Shown here: positions 27,851 to 35,899 of the stretch, piece after piece
How positions within the stretch are numbered: the stretch's first letter is position 1
Layout of the letters: every line of letters starts with the position of its first letter
NCBI GenBank assembly: GCA_013151345.1
Contig: JAADIM010000115.1
Coordinates: 1-35,899 of the forward strand
Source: Gammaproteobacteria bacterium
GTDB lineage: Bacteria > Pseudomonadota > Gammaproteobacteria > SG8-11
Length of the DNA stretch: 35,899 nt
Direction: 5' to 3'
Position numbers and translations under genes: made by a program
Notes under the pieces: generated by a model
Seen by the model: the letters and a program-made list of their open reading frames with translations, nothing else
Told to the model about the DNA's origin: nothing
The model's database searches: none

Positions 27851-28687
27851 CTACTTCGTTTTGTCTTTTTGGACCAGCGCGTAAGCAGAATGGTTGTGTA
27901 TGGATTCGAAATTTTCAGCTTCAACCGTATAAGCTGTAATGCGGTCATCTTTGTTAAGTTCAACCGCAACATCTCTTACCATGTCTTCTACAAACTTTGG
28001 ATTATCATATGCACGTTCGGTAACATATTTTTCATCCGGGCGTTTTAATATGCCATAGAGCTCACAGGTTGCCTGTTTTTCTACGATATCGATAACATCT
28101 TCAATCCAAACAAACCCTTTGGTTTGTACAGTGATTGTGACATGTGAACGTTGGTTATGTGCACCATAGTCTGAAATGCTTTTTGAACATGGGCACAAGC
28201 TGGTAACCGGGATAACGACTTTTATATTGGTGGTTGTTTTGTTATTTAAAACTTCACCTATAAACGTGACGTCATAATCCATAAGGCTTTTGACTTTTGA
28301 TACTGGTGCTTCTTTGGTAACGAAGTAGGGGAAAGACATTTCAATATGGCCTGACTCGGCATCCAGGCGTTGATTCATTTCCTGCAACATGTCCTTAAAC
28401 GATTTGACTGATATCTCGCGTTCATGTTTGTTAAGTATTTCAACAAAACGAGACATGTGGGTGCCTTTGAAGTTATGCGGCAGATCTACAAACATATTGA
28501 AGGTGGCGATGGTATGTTGCTCTCCGCCACATCGGTCTTGTACTCTGACAGGATGGCGAATATCTTTGATGCCTACTTTATCTATAGGGATGCGGCGTGT
28601 ATCTTCACTGCCTTGCACGTCATCGATCGCATTATTTGTCGATTTGTTACTTGGCTTGCTTGAAGTAGTGTTACTTATTTCACCCAT
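27851..28687 (-). CDS. folE2: GTP cyclohydrolase FolE2
   Basis: [17 protein letters not shown]...[40 protein letters not shown]. Confidence 0.92.
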   Translation of the reverse strand: MGEISNTTSSKPSNKSTNNAIDDVQGSEDTRRIPIDKVGIKDIRHPVRVQDRCGGEQHTIATFNMFVDLPHNFKGTHMSRFVEILNKHEREISVKSFKDMLQEMNQRLDAESGHIEMSFPYFVTKEAPVSKVKSLMDYDVTFIGEVLNNKTTTNIKVVIPVTSLCPCSKSISDYGAHNQRSHVTITVQTKGFVWIEDVIDIVEKQATCELYGILKRPDEKYVTERAYDNPKFVEDMVRDVAVELNKDDRITAYTVEAENFESIHNHSAYALVQKDKTK

Positions 28688-28699
28688 TATCCATTATCC

Positions 28700-29086
28700 T
28701 TATTCACTATCATCTGAGTAGCGGACACTTGCACGGTCTGTTTCCCATATTGTTACTGCTTTTACGCGGATTTGTTCATTATTCAGTTTTTCAGACAAAC
28801 CCTGGTAAAAATACGCTGAAATATTCTCGGCAGTCGGGTTTATTTTATCGAACGGTTCAATATCATTTATATTACGATGATCAAGTACTTCGATAAGATC
28901 ACACGTCGCTTTTTTTAAGTCTCTGAAATCTATGCCCATGCCAATTGAATCCAGCTTGTTTGCAACGACTTCAACTTCCACCTTCCAATTATGGCCATGG
29001 ATCCGGCTGCATACGCCGGGATAATCCCGCAGCGAATGGGCTGCAGAAAAATCAGTTAGAATTTTTACGGTGTAATTTGCACCCAT
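28700..29086 (-). CDS. queD: 6-carboxy-5,6,7,8-tetrahydropterin synthase QueD
   Basis: FSAAHSLRDYPGVCSRIHGHNWKVEVEV...GMGIDFRDLKK...LDHRNIND...PTAENISAYFY. Confidence 0.9.
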   Translation of the reverse strand: MGANYTVKILTDFSAAHSLRDYPGVCSRIHGHNWKVEVEVVANKLDSIGMGIDFRDLKKATCDLIEVLDHRNINDIEPFDKINPTAENISAYFYQGLSEKLNNEQIRVKAVTIWETDRASVRYSDDSE

Positions 29087-29118
29087 GAAAATAATTTACT
29101 TAATAACAGACTAATTTA

Positions 29119-31053
29119 CTAGGAATTTACTTGGACTGGACGATATTGGCAAGTCTGATTTTCATAAAATCGCTCAATGGTCGAAATTATACCATCACTT
29201 GAAAGGTTGTAGTCAGTAAGAATTTGCTCTCTACTGCCGTGATTTGAAAATTCATCAGGTAAGCCGAGGTTAATGACCGGAATTTCAATGCCGTTTGCCA
29301 TTAGATACTCATTTACCGCGCTGCCAGCGCCGCCGGCAACGGCATTTTCTTCAATAGTAACAATTAAATTGTGGTTAGATGCCATTTGCATAATCAGTTT
29401 TTGATCAATTGGTTTCACAAATCGCATGTTTACAACGCTGGCATTTAAATTATCGCCGGCTTTCAGTGCCGATGCCACCATGCTTCCGAACGCAAGAATC
29501 GCGGTTTCAATTCCTTCGCGGCGAATCTCACCTTTGCCAATGGGTAACTTTGTCATTGTTTTTTCTATGCGGGCACCGGGACCCTTTCCGCGAGGATAAC
29601 GGACTGAGCACGGCGCATCGTGTATGAATCCGCTATAGAGCATTTGTCGGCATTCATTTTCATCAGCGGGCGCCATGACGACCATATTGGGTATGCAACG
29701 CAAAAAGCTGAAGTCGAAACTGCCTGCATGGGTTGCGCCATCCGGGCCAACAATGCCGGCTCTGTCAATTGCAAAAAGGACTGGCAGATTTTGAATAGCA
29801 ACATCGTGAATAAGTTGGTCGTAGGCGCGCTGTAAAAAAGTGGAGTAAACCGCAACAACCGGTTTTGCGTTTCCACAAGCTAACCCAGCGGCGAGGGTAA
29901 CACAGTGTTGTTCAGCGATACCGACATCTATATATTGTTTGGGATACAGTTTTGAAAATTCGACCAGTCCTGAGCCTTCGCACATCGCGGGTGTAATACC
30001 AATGAGACGTTTATCGATGGCGGCCATGTCGCAAATCCATTGGCCAAATACTTGCGTGTAGGTAAATTCTTTAGATGTAGTATTATTAGAAGAGTTATTA
30101 GACGCTTTTGCAGATTTATTTGCGGATATTGCTGCGGTAGTTTCCCCGGTTTCAGGATCAAATGGCGTAATGCCATGATAGTCGCAGGGATTTTTTTCTG
30201 CGGGTGCGTAACCTTTGCCTTTTTTAGTGACAACGTGCAGAAATCGCGGACCCTTGAGAGAGCGCAGGTTAGTTAACGTTGTTACCAGAGTATCAAGGTC
30301 GTGACCATCAATCGGGCCAATATAATTAAACCCAAGTTCTTCAAACAACGTACCTGGGATCACCATACCTTTTACATGTTCCTCGGCGCGACGCGCTAAT
30401 TCCCACATAGTGGGCATGACACCCAGTACTTTTTTACTGCCTTCGCGAACGGATGAATAGAGGCGACCAGATAATATTCTGGCGAGGTAATTTGACATAC
30501 CCCCCACATTAGGTGAGATGGACATGTCATTATCATTGAGAATAACCAGCAAGTTAGCATCAACATCGCCCGCGTGATTCAAGGCTTCGAATGCCATGCC
30601 GGCCGTCATTGCGCCATCGCCAATAATCGCAACCGCTTTTCGATCACTGCCTTCTTGTTGCGCGGCCAGCGCCATGCCTAACGCGGCACTTATAGATGTA
30701 CTTGAATGACCAGCGCCAAAGGTGTCATAGGGGCTTTCTGAGCGCTTTAGAAATCCTGAAAGACCATCTTTTTGCCTGATGGACGACATTCTATCTTTGC
30801 GGCCGGTTAAAATTTTATGCGGGTAGCCTTGATGGCCAACGTCCCAAACCAGCGGGTCATCGGGTGTATTAAATACGTAATGCAATGCCACTGTGAGCTC
30901 GACGGTACCTAGACTGGACGATAAATGTCCGCCGGTTTTACTAACAGATTGAATCAAATACTCGCGTACGGCATCTGCTAAACTGCGCAAATCATTCTGA
31001 GGCAATTTACGTATTTGTTCAGGGGTGTCAATGGTATCGAGTATACTGGACAT
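29119..31053 (-). CDS. dxs: 1-deoxy-D-xylulose-5-phosphate synthase
   Basis: 644 aa; [58 protein letters not shown]-type motif [18 protein letters not shown]. Confidence 0.95.
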   Translation of the reverse strand: MSSILDTIDTPEQIRKLPQNDLRSLADAVREYLIQSVSKTGGHLSSSLGTVELTVALHYVFNTPDDPLVWDVGHQGYPHKILTGRKDRMSSIRQKDGLSGFLKRSESPYDTFGAGHSSTSISAALGMALAAQQEGSDRKAVAIIGDGAMTAGMAFEALNHAGDVDANLLVILNDNDMSISPNVGGMSNYLARILSGRLYSSVREGSKKVLGVMPTMWELARRAEEHVKGMVIPGTLFEELGFNYIGPIDGHDLDTLVTTLTNLRSLKGPRFLHVVTKKGKGYAPAEKNPCDYHGITPFDPETGETTAAISANKSAKASNNSSNNTTSKEFTYTQVFGQWICDMAAIDKRLIGITPAMCEGSGLVEFSKLYPKQYIDVGIAEQHCVTLAAGLACGNAKPVVAVYSTFLQRAYDQLIHDVAIQNLPVLFAIDRAGIVGPDGATHAGSFDFSFLRCIPNMVVMAPADENECRQMLYSGFIHDAPCSVRYPRGKGPGARIEKTMTKLPIGKGEIRREGIETAILAFGSMVASALKAGDNLNASVVNMRFVKPIDQKLIMQMASNHNLIVTIEENAVAGGAGSAVNEYLMANGIEIPVINLGLPDEFSNHGSREQILTDYNLSSDGIISTIERFYENQTCQYRPVQVNS

Positions 31054-31111
31054 ACGTGTTTTACTGTAAATATTAAGGTATTAAAATAAAAGGACAAAAA
31101 AAAGGTATTAC

Positions 31112-31297
31112 GTTTAACCTAAATTAATCAGTTGAATTTGCTGCGGACGCCTAATGCACTGAACCTAAAGCATTTTTCCCTGGTTTTAGGCTCACTCGTA
31201 GAGTGACTACGCGATCGCCTAAAATTAGGGAAAAATGCTTTATCTTCAGCACCTTAGTCGTCCTCGCGACGATCCAACTGATTTATTTAAGTAAAAC
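31112..31297. repeat. long-palindrome repeat element, copy 2 (opposite orientation to copy 1)
   Basis: Terminal IR CGTTTAACCTAAATTAATCAGTTG / CAACTGATTTATTTAAGTAAAACG (21/24); reverse complement shares AAGGTGCTGAAGATA, GGCGATCGCGTAGT, ACTCTACG, TTCAGTGC.TTAGGCGTCCGCAG with copy 1. Confidence 0.85.
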
Positions 31298-31865
31298 GTG
31301 TTTCGAGCAATGATGACGGTTTAACGAAAACGATGCAAGGAGAAATGGAATAAATGTAGCCGGGTTGTAATTGGAATAATGACTGTATATACAATCAATT
31401 CAAGGGGTAAGTGGGATCAAGGCTGCCTGAAAGGAGAGTAGCGCATTCCTGAATGGTGTTTGACTTAATCGTTCCGGAATTTCGCTGTGTTCGGCAATTG
31501 CTTCTCGATAAATGCGTTGTCTGCTGCTTGTATTGTGCTTGATCGTCACTCCCGGCGCTATTTTACCTCCTGGCCCTGATGGTTATTTGTGCTCATCATC
31601 CATATGGCTTCTTGATTGCCGATGCAGGTATCAGGTTTTGAATGAACCCGTCTGACCTATCTCATCAGCAGATTTTGTATCTTTTGCAACTTGCCGGAAA
31701 AGGTTTTCTGTGCTTCACTTGCCAGAAAGTCTCTACGGCTTTCAATCAGACTGCTTTTCTGTTTTCGCTAAACTGGCACCCGGTAAGTTTCTCCTTTGGC
31801 CATGAGCACCCACGTCATTTGACATGAAGACAGATCATATGTGTTAGTTTTTAGAGGTGCCCATA

Positions 31866-32152
31866 ATGGTATTTTCAACCTTCCCAAAAGATAAATTTGC
31901 AATAGAGGATATATTAGAGTGGTATCGTTTGAGGTGGCAAGTTGAACTATTTTTAAACGTCTAAAGTCTATACTCAACATGGGCCATTTACCGAAATTCG
32001 ATCCAGCAAGTTCTCGATCGTGGCTATACAGTAAACTCTTTCTGGCACTATTGTCAGAAAAACTCGCGCGGATTTCTCACGCTTTTTCCCCCTGGGGGTA
32101 CATCTTTGCAGAAGCCGATGGAGGGAGTTTAAATTCATATGGCATCAAATAG
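31866..32152 (+). pseudogene. IS4-family transposase C-terminal remnant, frameshifted
   Basis: VFSTFPKDKFAIEDILEWYRLRWQVELF then, after a 1-nt frame change, KRLKSILNMGHLPKFDPASSRSWLYSKLFLALLSEKLARISHAF; Y-x2-R-x3-E signature. Confidence 0.75.
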
Positions 32153-32303
32153 AACAAGTGCCAGTTCCTGTTCTTTCCCTTCGCGAGATTCTCAACAAAT
32201 GACCCTCAATTGCTGAATCACTAGCAGAACCCTCGCGACTTCGCATTCCTCAGTTAGACGAATACGATTTTTCTTGAAATTATTTGGTTAGCGCTTATGG
32301 AGG

Positions 32304-32736
32304 GTGTCAGGTGACCGGCATTCCTACCACGACACATTCAAAAAGGAAGAAAACATGGCGAATTGCATACAAATCGCAGATCCAAAAACACATACCAGAA
32401 GAAACCTATTAAAGTCATTTTCAATACAGGAATTCAAAAAAACTAATAGATGCCAGATACTTGTTTCTATCACAACACGAGCAGTACATCTCGTAAACGG
32501 AATTTCAAATCCGGCAGAAACCTTAATCGGAGACCTCGAAGCCGTGATAATTGGTGCAAACATGACTGATTGTTGTGGTCGTGGATTATATTTCGTAGGG
32601 AATACACCAAGGAGCTTCTGGTTTTAAAGCTAACTTGAGAGGCCCCTATAATCAAGTGCAACACGCAACTGCAGGTATTGTTATAGGTTTTCGATATGGT
32701 GGGCCGGGCATCAATTTGCTAAGTGGCGTGAAATAG
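32304..32736 (+). pseudogene. frameshifted ORF with a possible toxin/DUF6973-like tail
   Basis: Frame 0 ends ...GRGLYFVGNTPRSFWF* at 32627; frame +1 reads on IHQGASGFKANLRGPYNQVQHATAGIVIGFRYGGPGINLLSGVK*. Confidence 0.4.
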
Positions 32737-32850
32737 AGGCTGAGGACGACCGTTTTATACGACGCAACATGTCTAATTAGGTCGATCTCTTAATGACAAA
32801 AATTACTTTGCCTTACCAATGAGAATCAAATCTGCTATTGGTGACAAATC

Positions 32851-33216
32851 ATGCTGAGGCGCAGAAAATATATTTTTGCTTTTTTGATTATGATTGTTCT
32901 TATGCTTATTGTAGTGATAGAAGAGCTTGAAAGACACGATATTCTAGTCAAGGACTTTGCAAAAAGTCAAATGTTTCAAATACTTTCTAGTGAGAATTCT
33001 TTGTCTAAATTAGGCTTTCCAAAAAAATTACTAACTAGTATTTTCAAAATAGTTGATACAAACTATACCTTTACTCAATGAGAGGTTATTTTTTCATTTG
33101 AGGAAGGAGGATATGCTCAAGTATATATTAAGCCAAAATATTTTTTTATTGTGCCATTATTTAATTTCAAGGAGGACTTCGAAATCGACTACATTAGTTA
33201 TGTTGAAAACGAATAA
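32851..33216 (+). pseudogene. hypothetical single-TM protein interrupted by an in-frame TGA
   Basis: 76-aa ORF ends TGA at 33079-33081; same frame continues EVIFSFEEGGYAQVYIKPKYFFIVPLFNFKEDFEIDYISYVENE* to 33216. Confidence 0.5.
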
Positions 33217-33255
33217 ATGCTAACAACACGCCCTGAGGTGGACAGCAAGTAAAAA

Positions 33256-33955
33256 TCACTCATTTGCAGCATATTTTAAAAGTGGAGAACCTCGTTTTTT
33301 CAGGGCTTTGAGATAGGTAGATTCATCATATGGCTTGTTGTCTTTCCAACACCTAAAAGCAATCCTGATCCATTTAAATGCCAATGCACGAATGACAGTA
33401 TTATGGGGTTTGCCTTTGCTAATTTGTTGATCGTAATAAGCCTTCGCCCAGAAAGAATAACGAATCGTTAACCCAGCCCATTCGACGAACGTTTGCCGTA
33501 AAAATGTTGGGCAACTGTACCTCCAATGAGTCCATTTCTTTTGCCCACTCTGCTCAGTCACAGGCGCGATACCGGCATATTTCTGTAAGTCTGATGTACA
33601 GTGATAGCGTTCTCGATTTACCCCAAAGGCGACGAGTAGGTGCGGCGTGAGTTGAGGCCCGGCACCTGGAAAGCGGTTAAAAATATTTTGGTCCTCTAAC
33701 GTTTTGTAAAGCTGTCTAATTTCACGGTCCATACGATCAATTGATTCGATGAGTAATTTGAATTGAGGGATTAGCACTTCGATCATGATCCGATTGGGTT
33801 CTATTACACCCGAATCATTGGTTAAAGCCTGCGCGGATTTAATATCCGAAAACCGTTTTTCATTTACTGCAGGATAACGTGAGTTATGCTGGTTAAAGAA
33901 ATTAAATAGCGTTTGTTTGCGTGCTTTTTTGATTGCCGCGAGAGTGAAAGTTCGG
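33256..33955 (-). mobile_element. 5'-truncated IS110-family transposase (Transposase_20 half only)
   Basis: LAAIKKARKQTLFNFFNQHNSRYPAVNEKRFSDIKSAQAL...FNRFPGAGPQLTPHLLVAFG...LQKYAGIAPVTEQSGQKKWTHWRYSCPTFLRQTF; open upstream of the ORF-track ATG but no N-terminal DEDD domain. Confidence 0.85.
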
Positions 33956-33962
33956 GGGACAC

Positions 33963-34020
33963 GAGTTCTGGGGACACAATACTAAATTCCGTGAAACTAA
34001 ATATTGTGTCCCCAGAACTC
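33963..34020. repeat. REP/RAYT-like palindromic unit
   Basis: GAGTTCTGGGGACACAATA (33963-33981) / TATTGTGTCCCCAGAACTC (34002-34020), perfect 19-bp inverted repeat. Confidence 0.75.
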
Positions 34021-34046
34021 ACACCACGGTGCGATGACTGAAATCA

Positions 34047-34469
34047 TCAGCGTTCATTCCAAGGCCCACCCCGGCCCAGTAGTGGCCGATACCCGGCGCA
34101 GACCAGACCGTTTGGGCGGGTCACCGACAGGCTGAGACTTTTTACCTCCTGCCCGATTTTAATCGTCGTAGGCGCAAGAGTAAAAGTCCGGTATTTCAAT
34201 TCATACCATACCCGTAGTAATGGATTATGATTGTCAATAGGGATTGTCATCATGCCGGAGAAATACGTCAGGTCCCTCCTGGCGGTGAAACCCGACTCGC
34301 CTAATCCGTTAGGATCATTAATCCATAGTTGTGCTACATTCCAACCCAGGCCATACCTTGTATTAGTTTGACCTACCGCAGACTGGAAAAATAACGAAAA
34401 GGCGATACCCATCAAAACATAAAACAGGTATTTTTTCTTTATGCTCTTATCCATACATAACCTATCCAT
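34047..34469 (-). CDS. exported hypothetical protein, possibly a C-terminally truncated outer-membrane protein
   Basis: 140 aa; signal peptide KKKYLFYVLMGIAFSLFFQSAVGQ then beta-rich sequence; C-terminus runs into probable intergenic DNA. Confidence 0.45.
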   Translation of the reverse strand: MDRLCMDKSIKKKYLFYVLMGIAFSLFFQSAVGQTNTRYGLGWNVAQLWINDPNGLGESGFTARRDLTYFSGMMTIPIDNHNPLLRVWYELKYRTFTLAPTTIKIGQEVKSLSLSVTRPNGLVCAGYRPLLGRGGPWNER

Positions 34470-34930
34470 ACAGCTTGTTTATGCGGGCCTGCAATTCTAT
34501 AGACGCCATTGGCGTACCGCATACGACGACTAATATTTCCCAGTGCTGTTTTCACGCGGGAGGAAATGTGTTTCTCCATCAAAATCTAAGCCTATTGTCC
34601 ATCTTTATATAGGTAAGCGAATTACAGGAGACTTAAAATTGAGTTAATGTAAGATTTAATATCAATCTTTTAGAGCGGGGAGGGGAGGCCTGATCTTCTT
34701 GCGGTATTTGCTAGTCAGGCCCTGAGCCGACTATTGCGTATTTCTTACTCATTGGGTATTCTGTCTTTGAATCTTCACGCAAACGCGGCATGGGCGGGTA
34801 TTAGAATAAATTCACCGTGTGTCTCAGCCGCCTTGTGGGCTCGTTCTCATTGACGTTACTAGCAGATAACTGCGGCTATTTATCTTTTATTCCACCATGA
34901 GTGCACCATAGGAATCTATAACGCTCACTA

Positions 34931-35584
34931 TCAGGTAGACCACCTCTCCTTTAAACGAAGGAGATTGCCATAATAATCTGAGTCTTTTTCCTCACCATCT
35001 TTTTTTAACTCTCTTGCCATTTTAATAAACAATTCAGCCCGTTTACAATTATTTAAAATAATTCCGCGTAAACAAGTTTTTAATAATGTTTCATCAAGAT
35101 CGCCACTTAAAATACCTGCAGCAATAAATTCATAATAATTAAGCAAATATTTCATTGCGTCTAAAGATTCAGTTTTGTCTTTACCGAGGTCACCCGATAA
35201 ATATTCATCTATATCCTTTTGTGGCACACATATGAGCTTTGGATTTTCTGGGTAGGACTTCGCCGTCTTTTCTCTATACCCTTTAAATGTATCGCTTAAT
35301 CTGGATTGCAGTAAAATATTGATAGTATGCTGTTTCGTAGAATTGTAGAGTGATACTCCGGCAGCAACGAGCCATCCCGTCAGCGCGACCAACATACTGA
35401 AAAAAATGATAACTGGTGTCAGGGTCACATCATCAGCAATTAAAAACATTATAATACTTATAAAAACAACTACTAAAGCCATCATCAGTCCAAATAAGAA
35501 CAAACGATCCACAGCTTTATTTGGAAGTTTTTTAAAGCACTCGGGAAGTTTCTGAAAATACTCTTTGAGTTTTTGAAAACACAT
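34931..35584 (-). CDS. two-TM protein, DUF4760-like
   Basis: 217 aa; two N-terminal TM segments, then STKQHTINILLQSRLSDTFKGYREK...MKYLLNYYEFIAAGILSGDLDETLLKTCLRGIILNN. Confidence 0.5.
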   Translation of the reverse strand: MCFQKLKEYFQKLPECFKKLPNKAVDRLFLFGLMMALVVVFISIIMFLIADDVTLTPVIIFFSMLVALTGWLVAAGVSLYNSTKQHTINILLQSRLSDTFKGYREKTAKSYPENPKLICVPQKDIDEYLSGDLGKDKTESLDAMKYLLNYYEFIAAGILSGDLDETLLKTCLRGIILNNCKRAELFIKMARELKKDGEEKDSDYYGNLLRLKERWST

Positions 35585-35616
35585 AAAATTAAGTTTTCTA
35601 GATTGTATTATCCATA

Positions 35617-35645
35617 AAAAAACCCCGTATTCGACGGGGCTTTTG
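35617..35645 (-). terminator. strong rho-independent terminator
   Basis: Minus strand AAAAGCCCCGTCGAATACGGGGTTTTTTT. Confidence 0.85.
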
Positions 35646-35678
35646 ACTCATATAAACATTAGATTGTGGCCTGAGAAA

Positions 35679-35711
35679 CTATCCTCCAAAACCTTCGCTT
35701 ATCTTGTTCAT
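35679..35711 (-). CDS. 10-codon micro-ORF MNKISEGFGG
   Basis: Minus strand AGGA-N8-ATG AAC AAG ATA AGC GAA GGT TTT GGA GGA TAG, between a promoter and a terminator. Confidence 0.45.
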   Translation of the reverse strand: MNKISEGFGG

Positions 35712-35743
35712 TTGATTATTCCTAATTAATTAACTTGCTTAAT

Positions 35744-35771
35744 ATGATACGCCTTCATCGAGACATGTCAA
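35744..35771 (-). promoter_or_regulatory. sigma70-type promoter
   Basis: Minus strand TTGACA (35771-35766), 16-nt spacer, TATCAT (35749-35744). Confidence 0.65.
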
Positions 35772-35792
35772 TCTACTACAACATCGGCCTAG

Positions 35793-35812
35793 CTATTTAA
35801 ACCTTTAAATAG
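35793..35812. promoter_or_regulatory. perfect palindrome, candidate operator/activator site
   Basis: CTATTTAAA CC TTTAAATAG, 9-bp arms, upstream of the -35 box. Confidence 0.5.
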
Positions 35813-35899
35813 GTAAAATATCAATGAGTTAGATGTGTTTATATGCCTGATAAGTATATGATTATACGATATTTGCACCCAGCTCTGTGTTTCGGACCA

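Noticed and set aside
33079-33081. Selenocysteine codon
   Set aside because: No redox-protein context; single TGA in a region full of broken genes.
1-35899. tRNA/rRNA genes
   Set aside because: No cloverleaf or rRNA-like segment recognised on either strand by eye; tRNAscan/Infernal would be decisive.

Overview
Roughly 36 kb of bacterial, probably gammaproteobacterial, chromosome. From left to right: (i) the start of a minus-strand tectonin/beta-propeller-like gene; (ii) a cluster with a DUF6916-like protein, a GNAT acetyltransferase, three tandem phage tail-collar (MdpB-like) proteins, a sulfotransferase, and a giant secreted DUF4347/Calx-beta/TSP3/HYR protein whose C-terminal anchor is cut off by an apparent 4-bp duplication frameshift; (iii) the TIGR03546/TIGR03545 pair; (iv) a ferredoxin-FNR-truncated-haemoglobin-CxxC fusion; (v) a minus-strand operon encoding a small GTPase, an ABC-ATPase/dual-specificity-phosphatase fusion, two roadblock-like proteins, a FimX-like degenerate GGDEF/EAL protein and a YkgJ protein; (vi) a QseBC-like two-component system with a G9 ribosome-binding site and a 7x14-bp array; (vii) a ceruloplasmin-like multicopper oxidase; (viii) folE2-queD-dxs; (ix) a gene graveyard with IS4 and IS110 remnants and broken ORFs; (x) a DUF4760-like gene preceded by a promoter/10-codon ORF/terminator micro-unit missing from the ORF track. 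Best candidates for something undescribed: the GTPase-ABC/DSP-roadblock-FimX module; a two-copy, ~190-230 bp long-palindrome element whose arms differ between copies but stay self-complementary; and the micro-unit at the right end. All family names come from reading motifs; no searches were run.
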